Source: Meghimatium bilineatum (lineage: Eukaryota; Mollusca; Gastropoda; Stylommatophora; Philomycidae). From it: DNA of 64,000 bases. This document shows, one piece after another, positions 1-10,500 of the stretch. The stretch spans positions 30,459,860-30,523,859 of the forward strand of contig CM067309.1 in NCBI GenBank assembly GCA_034231615.1, in the 5' to 3' direction. The number at the start of each line of letters is the position of its first letter. The first letter of the stretch is position 1. The notes below the pieces were generated by a model. It had not been told where the DNA came from. It was given only the letters and a program-made list of their open reading frames with translations, and searched no databases. The position numbers were made by a program, and so were the translations under genes.

Positions 1-328
1 ATGAACAGTTAAAACATTTTGTGACCAAATACAATTAAATTTAAAAATTAATCAAGCAGATAAAAGAGACCCAGGCATAAAATGAGTTTGGCCATGAGAA
101 TACACGGTGTCATCACGTATTAAAAATATTAGCTCTGCAATAATGGAGTGAAAGTGACAGCGTGAAAATGAATGCTTGAAACAGTGACACGGAAGTGTTG
201 AGATTCTGTAAGCGAGGAAACCAATAGAATCGAAGGGGATATTTTTCACAAAGTTTTTACCTTTTTTTTTACCTGCTCTCTTTTTTATTGCAAAGCTAAA
301 TTAAAGCTAAATAAAATTGTTGCGCAAG
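1..328. other. AT-rich stretch, nothing recognised
   Basis: Unique AT-rich sequence. The only open frame (52-249, minus) is 65 codons with no recognisable motif. I see no repeat structure until the tandem array starts near 329. Confidence 0.5.
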
Positions 329-859
329 GGTGACACATTGTGAATGTTTATTTGAAGAATTGTTATTCAAAGGTGACAATATAAATGATTATTTGAAGAA
401 TTGTTATTCAAAGGTGACATATTATAAATGGTTATTTGAAGAATTGTTATTTAAAGGTGACATATTATAAATGGTTATTTGAAGAATTGTTATTGAAAGG
501 TGACATATTATAAATGGTTGTTTGAAGAATTGTTATTCAAAGGTGACATATTATAAATGATTATTTGAAGAATTGTTATTGAAAGGTGACATATTATAAA
601 TGGTTATTTGAAGAATTGTTATTGAAAGGTGAAATATTATAAATGGTTATTTGAAGAATTCTTATTGAAAGGTGACATATTATAAATGATTATTTGAAGA
701 ATTGTTATTGAAAGTTGGCATATTATAAATGGTTATTTGAAGAATTGTTATTGAAAGTGACATATTATAAATGATTATTTGAAGAATTGTTATTGAAAGG
801 TGACATATTATAAATGGTTATTTGAAGAATTGTTATTGAAAGGTGACATATTATAAATG
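329..859. repeat. Minisatellite, 43-bp unit, about 12 copies
   Basis: The unit reads GGTGACATATTATAAATGGT followed by TATTTGAAGAATTGTTATTG and AAA. Copies differ by single substitutions (GATT/GGTT, CAAA/GAAA) and small indels; the first two are the most divergent. The array ends abruptly at 859 against a LINE relic. It carries stops in all frames and is not coding. Confidence 0.95.
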
Positions 860-874
860 TGCACGCTCGGAGGC

Positions 875-1204
875 TCCATATGTCAGAAAGAAACATGGCG
901 CAATGCCGCTGTTATCGCATAAGACGTATTCGAGGGCTTTCATGCAGGTCTAGAAACGTGTACTGTCGCGATTGACGTGGAAGACGCGTACAACAGAGTG
1001 CCGTTCAAGTACATCATCAACATGCTTTTGCTCTTTAATATTGACCCTTTCGTCGTCAGATGGATATCAGCGGTATTGCTCGAGAGGAAGGTGGCTCTTA
1101 GATGCAGTTGTTGGACATCTAAAACCATAACAATACAACCAGATATTCCACAGGGATCTTCTCTCTCATCCGTATTATTCAATGTCTACACTGTAGCAAT
1201 CACA
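875..1204 (+). mobile_element. Jockey-like LINE reverse transcriptase relic
   Basis: The frame at 890-1204 reads through a non-LTR RT palm. It has ETWRNAA, an in-frame TAA at 920, then DVFEGFHAGLE and motif A TVAIDVEDAYNRV with its catalytic Asp, and motif B' as IPQGSSLSSVLFNVYT (family form PQGSPLSPVLFN). The FADD motif that should follow is absent: the ORF runs into a 42-bp tandem array at 1205. The stop, the missing 5' end and the missing motif C make it a pseudogene. Matching RNase H remnants lie downstream at 1588, so both are probably one old copy. Confidence 0.85.
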
Positions 1205-1542
1205 CAGCTGATGTGGACAGGAGTGTAGTCTTATACCAAAGTGTAACAGCTGATGTGGACAGGAGTTTTGTCTTATACCAAAGTGTAACAGCTGATGTGG
1301 ACAGGAGTGTAGTCTTATACCAAAGTGTAACAGCTGATGTGGACAGGAGTTTTGTCTTATACCAAAGTGTAACAGCTGATGTGGACAGGAGTTTTGTCTT
1401 ATACCAAAGTGTAACAGACTGATGTGGGCAGGAGATTTGTCTTATATCAAAGTGTAACAGGCTGATGTGGGCAGGAGTTGTGTCTTATACCAAAGTGTAG
1501 CAGACTGATGTGGGCAGGAATTTTTTCTTATACAAAAGTGTA
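1205..1542 (+). repeat. Minisatellite, 42-bp unit, 8 copies, in frame with LINE RT
   Basis: The unit is CAGCTGATGTGGACAGGAGT, then GTAGTCTTATACCAAAGTGT and AA. Because 42 is 14 codons, the first five copies extend an open frame (1213-1422) as a 14-residue repeat containing ADVDRS and VLYQSV. The last three copies have an inserted base (CAGACTG or CAGGCTG) and break the frame. The array sits exactly where RT motif C and the thumb should be, between RT and RNase H parts of the same LINE type, so it probably grew inside the element. Confidence 0.9.
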
Positions 1543-1587
1543 AGAAAAATTGCGGAGCTATCTACTGCCTAACCCATAACAAAATTT

Positions 1588-1699
1588 AGTATGGGAATGA
1601 AGTTAGAGACGGTAACAGCAGCCCTAGAGTGGCTATCGACACAGCCATCAACGCACACAGTGATACTATCAGACGTCCAGTGAAGTTCATGCAAAATAG
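1588..1699 (+). mobile_element. LINE RNase H domain fragment
   Basis: The frame from ATG 1591 includes LETVTAALEWLSTQPSTH, then TVILSDVQ, a TGA, and SSCKI. This matches the central strand-helix-strand of a LINE-type RNase H, where the family form is (T)DSQS; the catalytic Asp is present. One in-frame stop and the short length show a relic. Its position after the RT palm fragment fits the domain order of Jockey/I-type LINEs. Confidence 0.65.
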
Positions 1700-1800
1700 A
1701 TATGTTCAGGATAAGAATACGTTCAGGATAAGAATAAGTTCAGAATAAGGATAAGTTCAGGATAAGAATAATTTCAGGATAAAAATAAGTTCAGGATAAC
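1700..1800. repeat. Short tandem repeat, about 17-bp unit
   Basis: About five to six imperfect copies of GTTCAGGATAAGAATAA, with deletions in the third copy. Confidence 0.85.
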
Positions 1801-1832
1801 AAAGGAATGTATTACTCTTCTTAGCAACATTC

Positions 1833-2445
1833 AAAGTTCATCTATCTATCTATTCGTTAACACTTTCATTGACTTTCTAGTCAGGGGTAAAATAGTTCTC
1901 TGGAGATGGACCTCGTGTGTGCTGAGAATATTGTGGAATTTGTCGCCTCTTTTATTTTGGTGGTTTATCGTTTTCGTGGTCGGCATCTAGGTCTGTCTTC
2001 ACTATATCTGTATAACATTGTTGTGGTGTGTTGTCTGGTGATAGTCTGCTGATGTGTGCAAACCATTTGATCTGTTGTCTCTTAAAATATTCCAAGATTG
2101 GGGCGATGCCGGTTCTTTTGTCTAATGTCATCATTTCTCAATCTGTCTCTTAGCGATATTCCTAGGATTCTGCGTAAGCATGCCATTTCAGCTGTCACAA
2201 GTTTACGTTTGACTTGTGCTGTCGTTGTCCATGTTTGGCTTTGGTAGCACAGCGTTGGCGTAATAATCGTTTTGAATAGTGTTATTTTGGTGTTTAAATA
2301 TACATTTTCGTTTCTGAAGATTGGTGTCATTTGTCCTAGGGCTTGGTAAGCTTTACTACATCTATTGTGTATTTCTTTGCTGCTCTTGCCGTCTGTGCTT
2401 ATATTGCTTCCTTGATATGTGAATTTTGTCACTTGTTTAAGTCCG
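1833..2445 (-). mobile_element. LINE-F 3' end (RTE-like RT C-terminal region)
   Basis: Minus-strand frames 2432-2082 and 2134-1952 overlap with a frameshift between them. Visible motifs in order are TKFTYQGSNIS (family KYLGS), NRCSKAYQALGQM, PTLCYQSQTW (family YGCExW), CLRRILGISLRDR, then IKWFAHISRLSPD (family WFGHxxR) and, near the 3' end, PSPENYFTPD. The tail is a GATA microsatellite (1835-1857). The RT palm is missing, as expected for 5' truncation. Other copies lie at 23.6-24.4, 29.6-29.9 and 34.0-34.9 kb. Confidence 0.88.
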
Positions 2446-2449
2446 TTTT

Positions 2450-2451
<2 letters not shown>

Positions 2452-2542
<91 letters not shown>
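2452..2542. repeat. (TA)n microsatellite
   Basis: About 45 uninterrupted TA dinucleotides. It lies directly at the 3' end of the minus-strand LINE-H copy, after a short GATGAT stretch, so it probably grew from that element's tail. Confidence 0.97.
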
Positions 2543-2544
<2 letters not shown>

Positions 2545-3800
2545 CATCATCAGGTGCCATGCCGAGTGGTGTAGGCGGTCATGGCTCTCCACAGCTCTCT
2601 GTCCACAGTATTATGTATCAAAGTCGTTGTTGTTTCTTTGCCGTGCCAGGTTGTCAAACTGTCTAATATTTTCTCACGTTGTCGCCCTCTGTCTCTGGTG
2701 CTTTCAATCTTGCCTGTTGTGATTATGTTCTCTAAACCTGCCTGTCTCATGAAGTGGCCAAAAAAAGAAGATTGCCTTTTTCTTATATTGTTGATTAAGG
2801 TCCGTTTCGCATTTAACTCTTTTAACACCTCTACATTAGTTTTTGTGGCAGTCCATGGTATTCTCAGCATTCTTCTGTAGAACCACATATCTGTTGCCTC
2901 TAATTTCCCACTTTATAGTTTCTTTATTGTCCAAGACTCGCACCCATATGTTAGTATAGGGTTTATATAGCACTGCAGAACCCTGTTTCTCACCTCTAAT
3001 GACAAGGTCATATTACACAGTATATTTTTCATTTTTCTGAATGTTGTTTTTGCCTGTCCTATTCTGCATCTTATTTCTGTTGAACTTCTTCCATCTGCTG
3101 TTATAATTGTACCTAGATATTTGAATTGGTGGACCTGTTTTAATACTATATCATTCACTATGATCTTGCAAGGTGTGTTATTTTCTTTCTTTGAAATAAC
3201 CATTACTTCTGCTTTCTTGATATTTAGGAAGAGGCTATATATATATATTGGTGTTTCTTTCTTTTATTCCTATCTTCATTACTTCGGTCTTTTATATGTT
3301 TATCTTCATGTTAAAGGTTTGGCATCTTTGATGTTATCTGTTTATTTGTCTTTGTGGTTGCTCTTCTGATGATGCCACTAGTGCTTGGTCATCTGCAAAT
3401 AGTAGCTCGCTTAAGTTATCATTCAGATTGTTTTCTTCTGTTGGTTTTGCTACTTTGCAGATGTGATCTATGTATGTTATGAACAATAGGGGAATAGTAT
3501 ACATCCCTGTATCACTCCCGAGTGAATTTGGAAATTATCCGATGTACCTGTGTTCGTTCTTGCTGCACATTGACTATTGGCATATTTGCTCTGACATAGG
3601 CTATCAGATGTTGTGGAACTCCATATGTCTGTAGTGTTATCCACAATTGTGCTCTATCCACTCTGTCAAGAGCTTTCTCTTGGTCCACGAAAGCCAAATA
3701 CATGTCTTGATTATGTTCCGTCGCTATTTCTGCACACTGTTTTGAGGGCGAAGATTGCATCTGTACAGATTTTATTTTTCCGAAAGTCCATTCAAAGTAT
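2543..3800 (-). mobile_element. LINE-H reverse transcriptase, longest copy in window
   Basis: Reading leftwards on the minus strand: a fingers motif GFRKNK near 3775; motif A AFVDQEKALDRV near 3690 with its Asp; motif B' GVIQGCILFP near 3500; motif C LFADD at 3389-3400; FKYLGTIITADG near 3100; YGCESWTI near 2930; MWFYRRMLRIPW near 2870; FGHFMRQAGLE near 2740; and GRQREKIL near 2660. The frame shifts several times and there are stops, so it is dead. The 5' end with the endonuclease is missing. It ends in GATGATGATT before (TA)n. Two shorter copies lie at 32.75 and 42.3 kb. Confidence 0.9.
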
Positions 3801-4127
3801 CACATGAATAAACTTCTCATGTCATACAGCAGTCAGAGTCCATCAATAGAGATTATGTATTGGTGGCCATGCACGAGTCAGAGACCAATAACAGAAATGA
3901 CACATTGGCTGAAAATGTTATTGTGGGTGGCATACATAGTGAAATTAATAATAGACACAAATGAGTTAATTAGTACCTTTTTTGATGACCCTCGAAGTGA
4001 TGATGTGTCGTCAAATAGATAATAATACAATGTGTATGTTCAGAGAATGAAAGACACTGAAGGGAACAAGGGAGACGGGAGAAAGTACTTTATCATTTGA
4101 AAGGCCGAAGAACGCACAACCAAAAAC
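3801..4127. other. Unassigned sequence
   Basis: A 72-codon open frame (3804-4022, plus) has no recognisable domain. I see no repeat or transposon signature. Confidence 0.4.
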
Positions 4128-4745
4128 TGATGCACCCTTAGATGGTCGTGACTGAGCTTATACACCCTTAGATGGTAGTGATTGAGCTTATACACCCTTA
4201 GATGACTGTGACTGAGCTTATACTCCCTTACATGGTAGTGACTGAGCTTATACACCCTTACATGGTAGTGACTGAGCTTATACACCCTTGGATGACTGTG
4301 ACTGAGCTTATACACCCTTAGATGGTCATGACTGAGCTTATACACGCTTACATGGCTGTGACTGAACGTATACACCCTTGGATGACTGTGACTGAGCTTA
4401 TACACCCTAGGATGACTGTGACTGAGCTTATACACCCTTGGATAACTGTGACTGAGCTTATACACCCTTAGATGGTCATGACTGAGCTTATACACGCTTA
4501 GAGTGCTGTGACTGAACTTATACACCCTTGGATGACTGTGACTGAGCTTATACACCCTTAGATGGCTGTGACTGAGCTATCTTATACACCCTTAAATGGC
4601 TGTGACCGAGCTTATACACTCTTAGATGGCTGTGACTGAGCTATCTTATACACCCTTATATGGCTGTGACCGAGCTTATACACCCTTAGATGGCCGTGAC
4701 TGAGCGTAAACACCATTTGATGGCTGTGACTGAGTTTATACACCC
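4128..4745. repeat. Minisatellite, 30-bp unit, about 20 copies
   Basis: The unit is TTATACACCCTTAGATGGTC plus GTGACTGAGC. Variants alternate GGTAGTG, GACTGTG and GGCTGTG in the middle, and a few copies carry a CTATC insertion. A 171-codon minus ORF (4040-4555) follows from the 30-bp, stop-free unit and is not a gene. There are no unique spacers, so it is not CRISPR. Confidence 0.95.
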
Positions 4746-4861
4746 GCAAATGATTTATGCATTTGCGAGCTATTTATTGAAATACCTGCAGTCCTGTGAT
4801 TTCGGATCTAAATCAAGGATCTGATTGAAACAAAAACACTGACATTATGAAATTCTTATGA

Positions 4862-5112
4862 TGCACTACCACTGACATCCTGAAGCTTGTGCGCTGCACG
4901 ACCACTGATATTCTAAAGCCTCAATTCTGCACTACCACTGACATTCTGAAGCTCTTACGCTACACTACCACTGACATTCTGATGCTCTTACACTACACTA
5001 CCACTGACATTCTGAAGCTCTTACACTACACTACCACTGATATTTTGACGCTCTCACACTACCACTGACATTCTGAAGTTCTCACAAAAAACTACCAGAC
5101 ATTCTGGCACTA
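4862..5112. repeat. Minisatellite, about 33-bp unit, degenerate
   Basis: About seven to eight copies of ACTACCACTGACATTCTGAA plus GCTCTTACACTAC, decaying at both edges (GACATCCTG, GATATTTTG, truncated last copy). Confidence 0.9.
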
Positions 5113-5343
5113 CTAATTTAATAACCAACAACTCTCACAGAAAACCCTGTGCTATTTTTATACTCGTACATTAACACTATGACATTCCAACTGATACTGA
5201 TATTCTGTAACGAATGTCATAGGTTCAAGGCCATTGGATGGTATTCAGTCTTGATATTTCCAGCTGAACCAATCATCTTTGCTCGATTGGCTGTTGTGTT
5301 GTGTCAAGTGATGTTTATACATATCATATTTGTCTCGATGTTT

Positions 5344-5850
5344 TAACTCTATCTTTGCTTGATTATTTCAACTCTATCTTTGCTTGATTATTTCAACTCT
5401 ATCTTTGCTTGATTGTTTCAAATCTATCAATGCTTGATTGTTTCAACTCTATTAACACTTGAAACATGCCGAAATCGGATGTGCTAGGCCTAAAAGGCGC
5501 ATAACGGTGGCACAATGTAATCACGCTCCCAGCGGAAATCGCACGGATATCCGTGTTAGTTACATTGGAGCGAACGCAAAACAAACAAAAAACACTTGAT
5601 TGTTTAACTCTATCATTGCTTTATTCTTTAACTCTATCATTGCTTGATTGTTTCAATTCTATCAATGCTTGATTATTTCAATTCTATCAATGCCTGATTA
5701 TTTCAATTCTATCATTGCTTGATTATTTCATTGCTTGATTGTTTCAACTCTATCAATGCGTGATTGTTTCAACTCTATCAATGCGTGATTGTTTCAACTC
5801 TATCAATGCTTGATTGTTTCAACTCTATCAATGCTTAATTTTTTCAATGG
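5344..5850. repeat. Minisatellite, 25-bp unit, split by a SINE-B insertion
   Basis: The unit is TTGATTGTTTCAACTCTATC plus AATGC. Four to five copies lie at 5344-5453 and about ten at 5591-5850. Between them sits a 128-bp dispersed element flanked by duplicated array sequence. Confidence 0.93.
5463..5590 (+). mobile_element. SINE-B, 5'-truncated insertion
   Basis: It matches the 3' 125 bp of the full copy at 31680-32011: it starts at ACATGCCGAAATCGGATGTG, passes ACGGATATCCGTG and ends in the A-rich AAACAAACAAAA tail. It is flanked by the 9-bp direct repeat AACACTTGA (5454-5462 and 5591-5599), read as a target-site duplication in the 25-bp minisatellite. Truncation at the 5' end with an intact tail points to LINE-assisted retroposition. 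Confidence 0.85.
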
Positions 5851-6295
5851 TGTTATTGCTTTAGCAGCGAAACAAATGGAAAGATAACCATGGCTTGTGT
5901 CAAGCATTCTTCCATTTCTTAAATAAAAACCAATGATTTTAATTAATCTATTGCCCTTAGCTACCTCCCATTTTCAATCCTTGTCTCTCAAGACGTGCAA
6001 CTTTGTTGTTCATCTGTCGTGGTCTTGTTATTTTATGTCCTAGTGTATTGTTAATTAAACAAGGCTAACTCATTAGCTGAAATGAATCATCTGGTGCTTT
6101 GACCTCTCATTTGTCCATCATATGGCTAAATGCTGTCTGTTAGCTTGTGATTTTTATTGTGATTATTGGCATTCCAGTCACACACACTGACATTTTAATT
6201 TCCCTCCAAAATCTATTTTTAACATTTTTAAAATTCTTTTTTTTCGTTAGCCAAAAGATGAGAACATGAAACTGCAGTGTGTCGAAGTTTAAAAT
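5851..6295. other. Unassigned AT-rich sequence
   Basis: No motif or repeat recognised. A 63-codon minus frame (6140-6331) runs into the neighbouring palindrome arm and lacks any domain. Confidence 0.4.
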
Positions 6296-6470
6296 GACGA
6301 GATATACAAAAATAGGTAGGTGTGTTACCAAAATAAAACATAAAACAACCTAACAACGAGATACAACTTCAAGGGACAGACAACGTTTCGACTATAAAGC
6401 CTTCATCAGGACAAACAAACGACCACAATAAAACAAATCTTACATGGAGACAAATAGGGTTATAAAATTA
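6296..6470. mobile_element. Palindrome-family K element, single arm
   Basis: Contains GGTAGGTGTGTTACCAAAAT, AACAACGAGATACA, GACGTTTCGAC-like and AGCCTTCATCAGGA segments in the same order as the left arm of the foldback at 26100-26363. The outer part ACAAAAATAGGTAGG is the reverse complement of sequence just beyond that foldback's right arm. Only one arm is present, so it is a half-element or a solo insertion. No ORF. Confidence 0.75.
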
Positions 6471-6602
6471 CGCTGTGATATCTGAACCTTCCGGTCAGAT
6501 AAAATCAGTTTTCAGGACCGAATTTTTGTGACCGCTTATGTTGTACGTCCAAACTGATCCCTACTAGATTAGCCTGACTGTGATGAAGCCGGTTACCTAG
6601 AT

Positions 6603-6908
6603 CAGGGGTCGGCAATCTTTTTCTGTGTGCCAACATAAGGTTTCAAATTATTCATAGTGCCAACATCACATATCATTTTCTACAAGTCGAGGTCAATATT
6701 CTTATTTTACCATATATTTTATTTTGATATTTTAATTAATTAATATATAGTGATATTCAATAATATGTAAAGTTGTAAAAAACATTAAAAGAAAATGAGT
6801 TTCTTGAAAGATTAAAAAAACCTTTTTTATTATTAATGGTCTGCGTGCCATTTGAAATTGCTTTGCGTGCCAAGTGTGGCACGCGTGCCATAGGGTTGCC
6901 GATTCCTG
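6603..6908. mobile_element. hAT-type MITE, 306 bp
   Basis: The ends are inverted: CAGGGGTCGGCAATC at 6603 against the reverse complement CAGGAATCGGCAACC ending at 6908. CAGGGGTCGGCAA is a well-known hAT terminal consensus. The 8-bp flanks ACCTAGAT and ACCTACAC match at 6 of 8, consistent with an aged 8-bp hAT target duplication. The interior is AT-rich with no transposase ORF, so the element is non-autonomous. Subterminal GTGCCA motifs occur at both ends. Confidence 0.88.
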
Positions 6909-7159
6909 ACCTACACCAATACTTCTAGGCTCTTATTGTATGTTCGCTAGTCTTGTCGACGTTCACTTTAGTCATCTGTGCAGCGTTCTATCCAAGCTGC
7001 GCCGCGAGAGAGTCTGCACCTCCTTGAAAAGTGCAGCGCACATAATTGAACAAGAGTTTGGAAGGAACGTAGTTAGAATGTTAAGTTGTTTTTACATTAG
7101 ATAATGCTATCACAGTATGATAAATCACGTATGCTAGGACATGCCGTTCTTAATTGTAA

Positions 7160-8145
7160 GGTTAAACCAGGTGTGATAAACCTTTCATAACTATATGGTT
7201 ACGTCAATTGTGCTCAGAGAAACCTTTAGTAATTATAGGTTAAGTCAGATGTGATGTGAGTAACCTCTCTTATATAGTTAAGTCAGACGTGATTGTGGCA
7301 AATATTTCTCAATTATAAGGTTACGTTAGTAGTTCTCAGACAAACCTTTCTTAATTATAAGGTTACGTTAGTAGTTCTCAGACAAACCTTCTTAATTATA
7401 AGATTACGTTAGTAGTTCTCAGACAAACCTTTCTTAATTATAATATTACGTTAGTAGTTCTCAGACAAACCTTTCTTAATTATAAGGTTACGTTAGTAGT
7501 TCTCAGACAAACCTTTCTTAATTATAAGATTACGTTAGTAGTTCTCGGACAAACCTTTCTTAATTATAAGGTTACGTTAGTAGTTCTCGGAAAAACCTTT
7601 CTTAATTATAAGATTACGTTAGTAGTTCTCGGACAAACCTTTCTTAATTATAAGATTACGTTAGTAGTTCTCGGACAAACCTTTCTTAATTATAAGGTTA
7701 CGTTAGTAGTTCTCGGAAAAACCTTTCTTAATTATAAGATTACGTTAGTAGTTCTCGGACAAACCTTTCTTAATTATAAGATTACGTTAGTAGTTCTCAG
7801 GCAAACCTTTCTTAATTATAAGGTTGTAAGGTGTGATGTGATAAACCTCTCTTAATTAAAAGGTTAAGTCAGGTATCCTGTGACAAACCTTTCTTAACTA
7901 CAAGATGGTGTGATGTAAAAAATCTTTCTTAATTATAAGGTTAGGTCAGGGTGCTCAGACAAAACTTCCGTAAAAGTAGTGTAAAGTCAGGTTTGATGTG
8001 AGAAACCTTTATTAATTATAACATTACGTCTGGTTCAATGTGACAAACCTTTCATAATTATAAGTTTAAGTCATCCGTGATGTAGAAAACCTTTCTTAAT
8101 TATAAGGTTAAGTTAGGTCTGATGTGACAAACCATTCTTAATTAT
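7160..8145. repeat. Minisatellite, 42-bp unit, about 22 copies
   Basis: The unit is CTCAGACAAACCTTTCTTAA, TTATAAGGTTACGTTAGTAG and TT. The central block (7310-7810) is nearly homogeneous. Both edges are strongly degenerate (GTGATGTGAGAAACC forms), the usual pattern of an array homogenised in the middle. Confidence 0.95.
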
Positions 8146-8248
8146 AGGAAAACAGCTGTACAAGCAGAAAGTCTATCCAGCGTCATCTGTTTACTTTTCT
8201 TGATAAGAATGCGACAGTATTGTATAGTTAGTTAAATAACTTGGAAGC

Positions 8249-8722
8249 ACATGACTTAACATCAGATGCTCATGGGGATTTCACATATGACTTCAATCAG
8301 ATGTTAGTGGGAGATTCACACATGACTTCAATCAGATGTTAATGGGAGATCACACAAGACTTCAATCAGATGTTAGTGGGAGATTCACACATGACTTCAA
8401 TCAGATGTTAGTGGTAGATTCACACATGACTTCAATCAGATGTTAGTGGTAGATTCACACATGACTTCAATCAGATGTTAGTGGTAGATTCACACATGAC
8501 TTCAGTCAGATGTTAGTGGTAGATTCACACATGACTTCAATCAGATGTTAGTGGGAGATTCACACATGACTTCAATCAGATGTTAGTGGGAGATTCACAT
8601 ATGACTTATATCAAGTGTTAGTGGGAGATGCACGTATGACTTATATCAAGTGTTAGTGGGAGATGCACGTATGACTTATATCAAGTGTTAGTGGGAGATG
8701 CACGTATGACTTATATCAAGTG
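8249..8722. repeat. Minisatellite, 35-bp unit, about 13 copies
   Basis: The unit is GACTTCAATCAGATGTTAGT plus GGGAGATTCACACAT. The last three or four copies form a separate subtype with TATATCAAGTG and GCACGTAT, so two variants expanded side by side. Confidence 0.94.
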
Positions 8723-8820
8723 TCAGTACATAAACATAGAATAAATAAATACAAGTGAAGATAAGTATGTGATCGAAATAGACAACTATGTTTGGTGTTT
8801 GTCAGTCCTCAGATGTCACT

Positions 8821-9868
8821 GGGTTTGATATGGGCTGTGAACAAGAGTTTGATATGGGCTGTGAACAAGAGTTTGATATGGGCTGTGAACAAGAGTTTGA
8901 TATGGGCTGTGAACAAGAGTTTGATATGGGCTGTGAACAAGAGTTTGATATGGGCTGTGAACAAGAGTTTGATATGGGCTGTGAACAAGAGTTTGATATG
9001 GGGTGTGAACAAGAGTTTGATATGGCCTGTGAACAAGAGTTTGATATGGGCTGTGAACAAGAGTTTGATATTGGCTGTGAACAAGAGTTTGATATGAGCT
9101 GTGAACAAGAATTTGATATGGCCTGTGAACAAGAGTTTGATATGGGCTGTGAACAAGAGTTTGATATTGGCTGTGAACAAGAGTTTGATATGGGCTGTGA
9201 ACAAGAGTTTGATATGGCCTGTGAACAAGAGTTTGATATGGGGTGTGAACAAGAGTGTGATATGGCCTGTGAACAAGAGTTTGATATGGGCTGTGAACAA
9301 GAGTTTGATATGGGCTGTGAACAAGAGTTTGATATGGGGTGTGAACAAGAGTTTGATATGGCCTGTGAACAAGAGTTTGATATGGGCTGTGAACAAGAGT
9401 TTGATATTGGCTGTGAACAAGAGTTTGATATGGGCTGTGAACAAGAGTTTGATATGGGCTGTGAACAGGAAACGATATAAATTGTAAACACGGAAATCGA
9501 TATGGGCTATGAACAGAAGTTTGATATGGACTGTGAACAAGAGTTTGCTATGGGCTGTGAACAAGAGTTTGATATTTGACTGTGAACAAGATTTTGATAT
9601 GGGCTGTGAACAAGAGTTTGATATGGACTGTGAACAAGAGTTTGATATGGATTGTGAACAAGAATTTGATATGGACTGTGAACAAGTGTCTGATATGGAC
9701 TGTGAACAATAGTTTGATATGGACTGTGAACAAGGGTGTGATATGGGCTGTGAAAAAGAGTTTCATATGGGCTGTGAAAAAAGAGTTTCATATGGGCTGT
9801 GAAAAAAAAAGTTTAATATGGACTGTGAAAAAAGAATTTCATACGGGCTGTGAACAAGAGTTCTATAT
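8821..9868. repeat. Minisatellite, 24-bp unit, about 43 copies
   Basis: The unit is TTTGATATGGGCTGTGAACA plus AGAG. Since 24 is 8 codons and the unit has no stop in several frames, long ORFs appear on both strands (230 codons plus at 8788, 251 codons minus at 9564). Differences between copies change codons freely (GGC/GCC, ATG/ATT) with no synonymous bias, so I do not call a protein. After 9480 the array decays and gains A-rich insertions. Confidence 0.95.
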
Positions 9869-10244
9869 GATCTGCCAATAGAAAGTTGTTGACGGAAGGT
9901 GTTGACATGATACAATCTGAATTCTTTTGTTGTTTTTTTTCGATTTTCATGAAGTTGTCTACTATTTTTAAAGTCTTTTAATTTGCTCATTGATATGACC
10001 ATGCCAGATTGGTCGTTCAGGAGCTTTGGTCAATGTTACACTGCTTGACAGATGTATTCATGTAGCCTTTGAAACGTTTGTTCTTGCTAGCATAAAATGT
10101 TTGAATGTGACCAGTAGCAAAACAACTTTACATTCAAATAATAAAGAATCACATGAGTATATGTTTATGTTAATATTGTCAGTCGATATAGAAGACAGTT
10201 ATGGTGGGTAGACTAGATAAGGTAGTCGTAACCTTCGATAACAG
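9869..10244. other. Unassigned sequence
   Basis: Only short open frames (61 codons plus at 10026), no recognisable domain or repeat. Confidence 0.4.
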
Positions 10245-10500
10245 TTACCATGTTGTTCCGACAGGCCGACGTTGTGCTTGAACTAGTTACGGGCATGGTG
10301 TGGGTGGGCGTACAACAAAGAAACCTGTCGCAAGGGTCAGAGTTGTGCCCTGATGTCGACGTATGTTTCAGCAGTATTAGACTCGAAACACCATCGAGTC
10401 GAGTGGCTGCTGGAACAGAGGGCGGAGTACTTATGGGAATGCCCCACGTGCTGTGAGGCCAGTTTCTATTCAAGTATCAAGAATCAAGACTAGAGAATAT
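10245..10500 (+). mobile_element. Jockey-like LINE 3' end
   Basis: The frame 10250-10456 ends in GGVLMGMPHVL before a TGA, followed by GGCCAGTTTCTATTCAAG. The copy at 30119-30590 ends almost identically (SGVLMGM, stop, CCAGTTTCTAATCAAG) after a clear RNase H domain. This is therefore the C-terminal tail and 3' UTR of that LINE. The RNase H itself is missing here. Confidence 0.65.

Noticed and set aside
2452-2542. (TA)n run as an AT-rich promoter or origin
   Set aside because: It lies exactly at a LINE 3' tail, where microsatellite growth is common, and nothing else suggests regulation.
4128-4745. 30-bp direct repeats as a CRISPR array
   Set aside because: Units are head-to-tail without unique spacers, and the surrounding DNA is eukaryotic repeat sequence without cas genes.
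8788-9480. 230-codon ORF of FDMGCEQE repeats as a protein gene
   Set aside because: The 24-bp unit is open in several frames on both strands, differences between units are freely nonsynonymous, and no non-repeat domain or gene structure flanks it.
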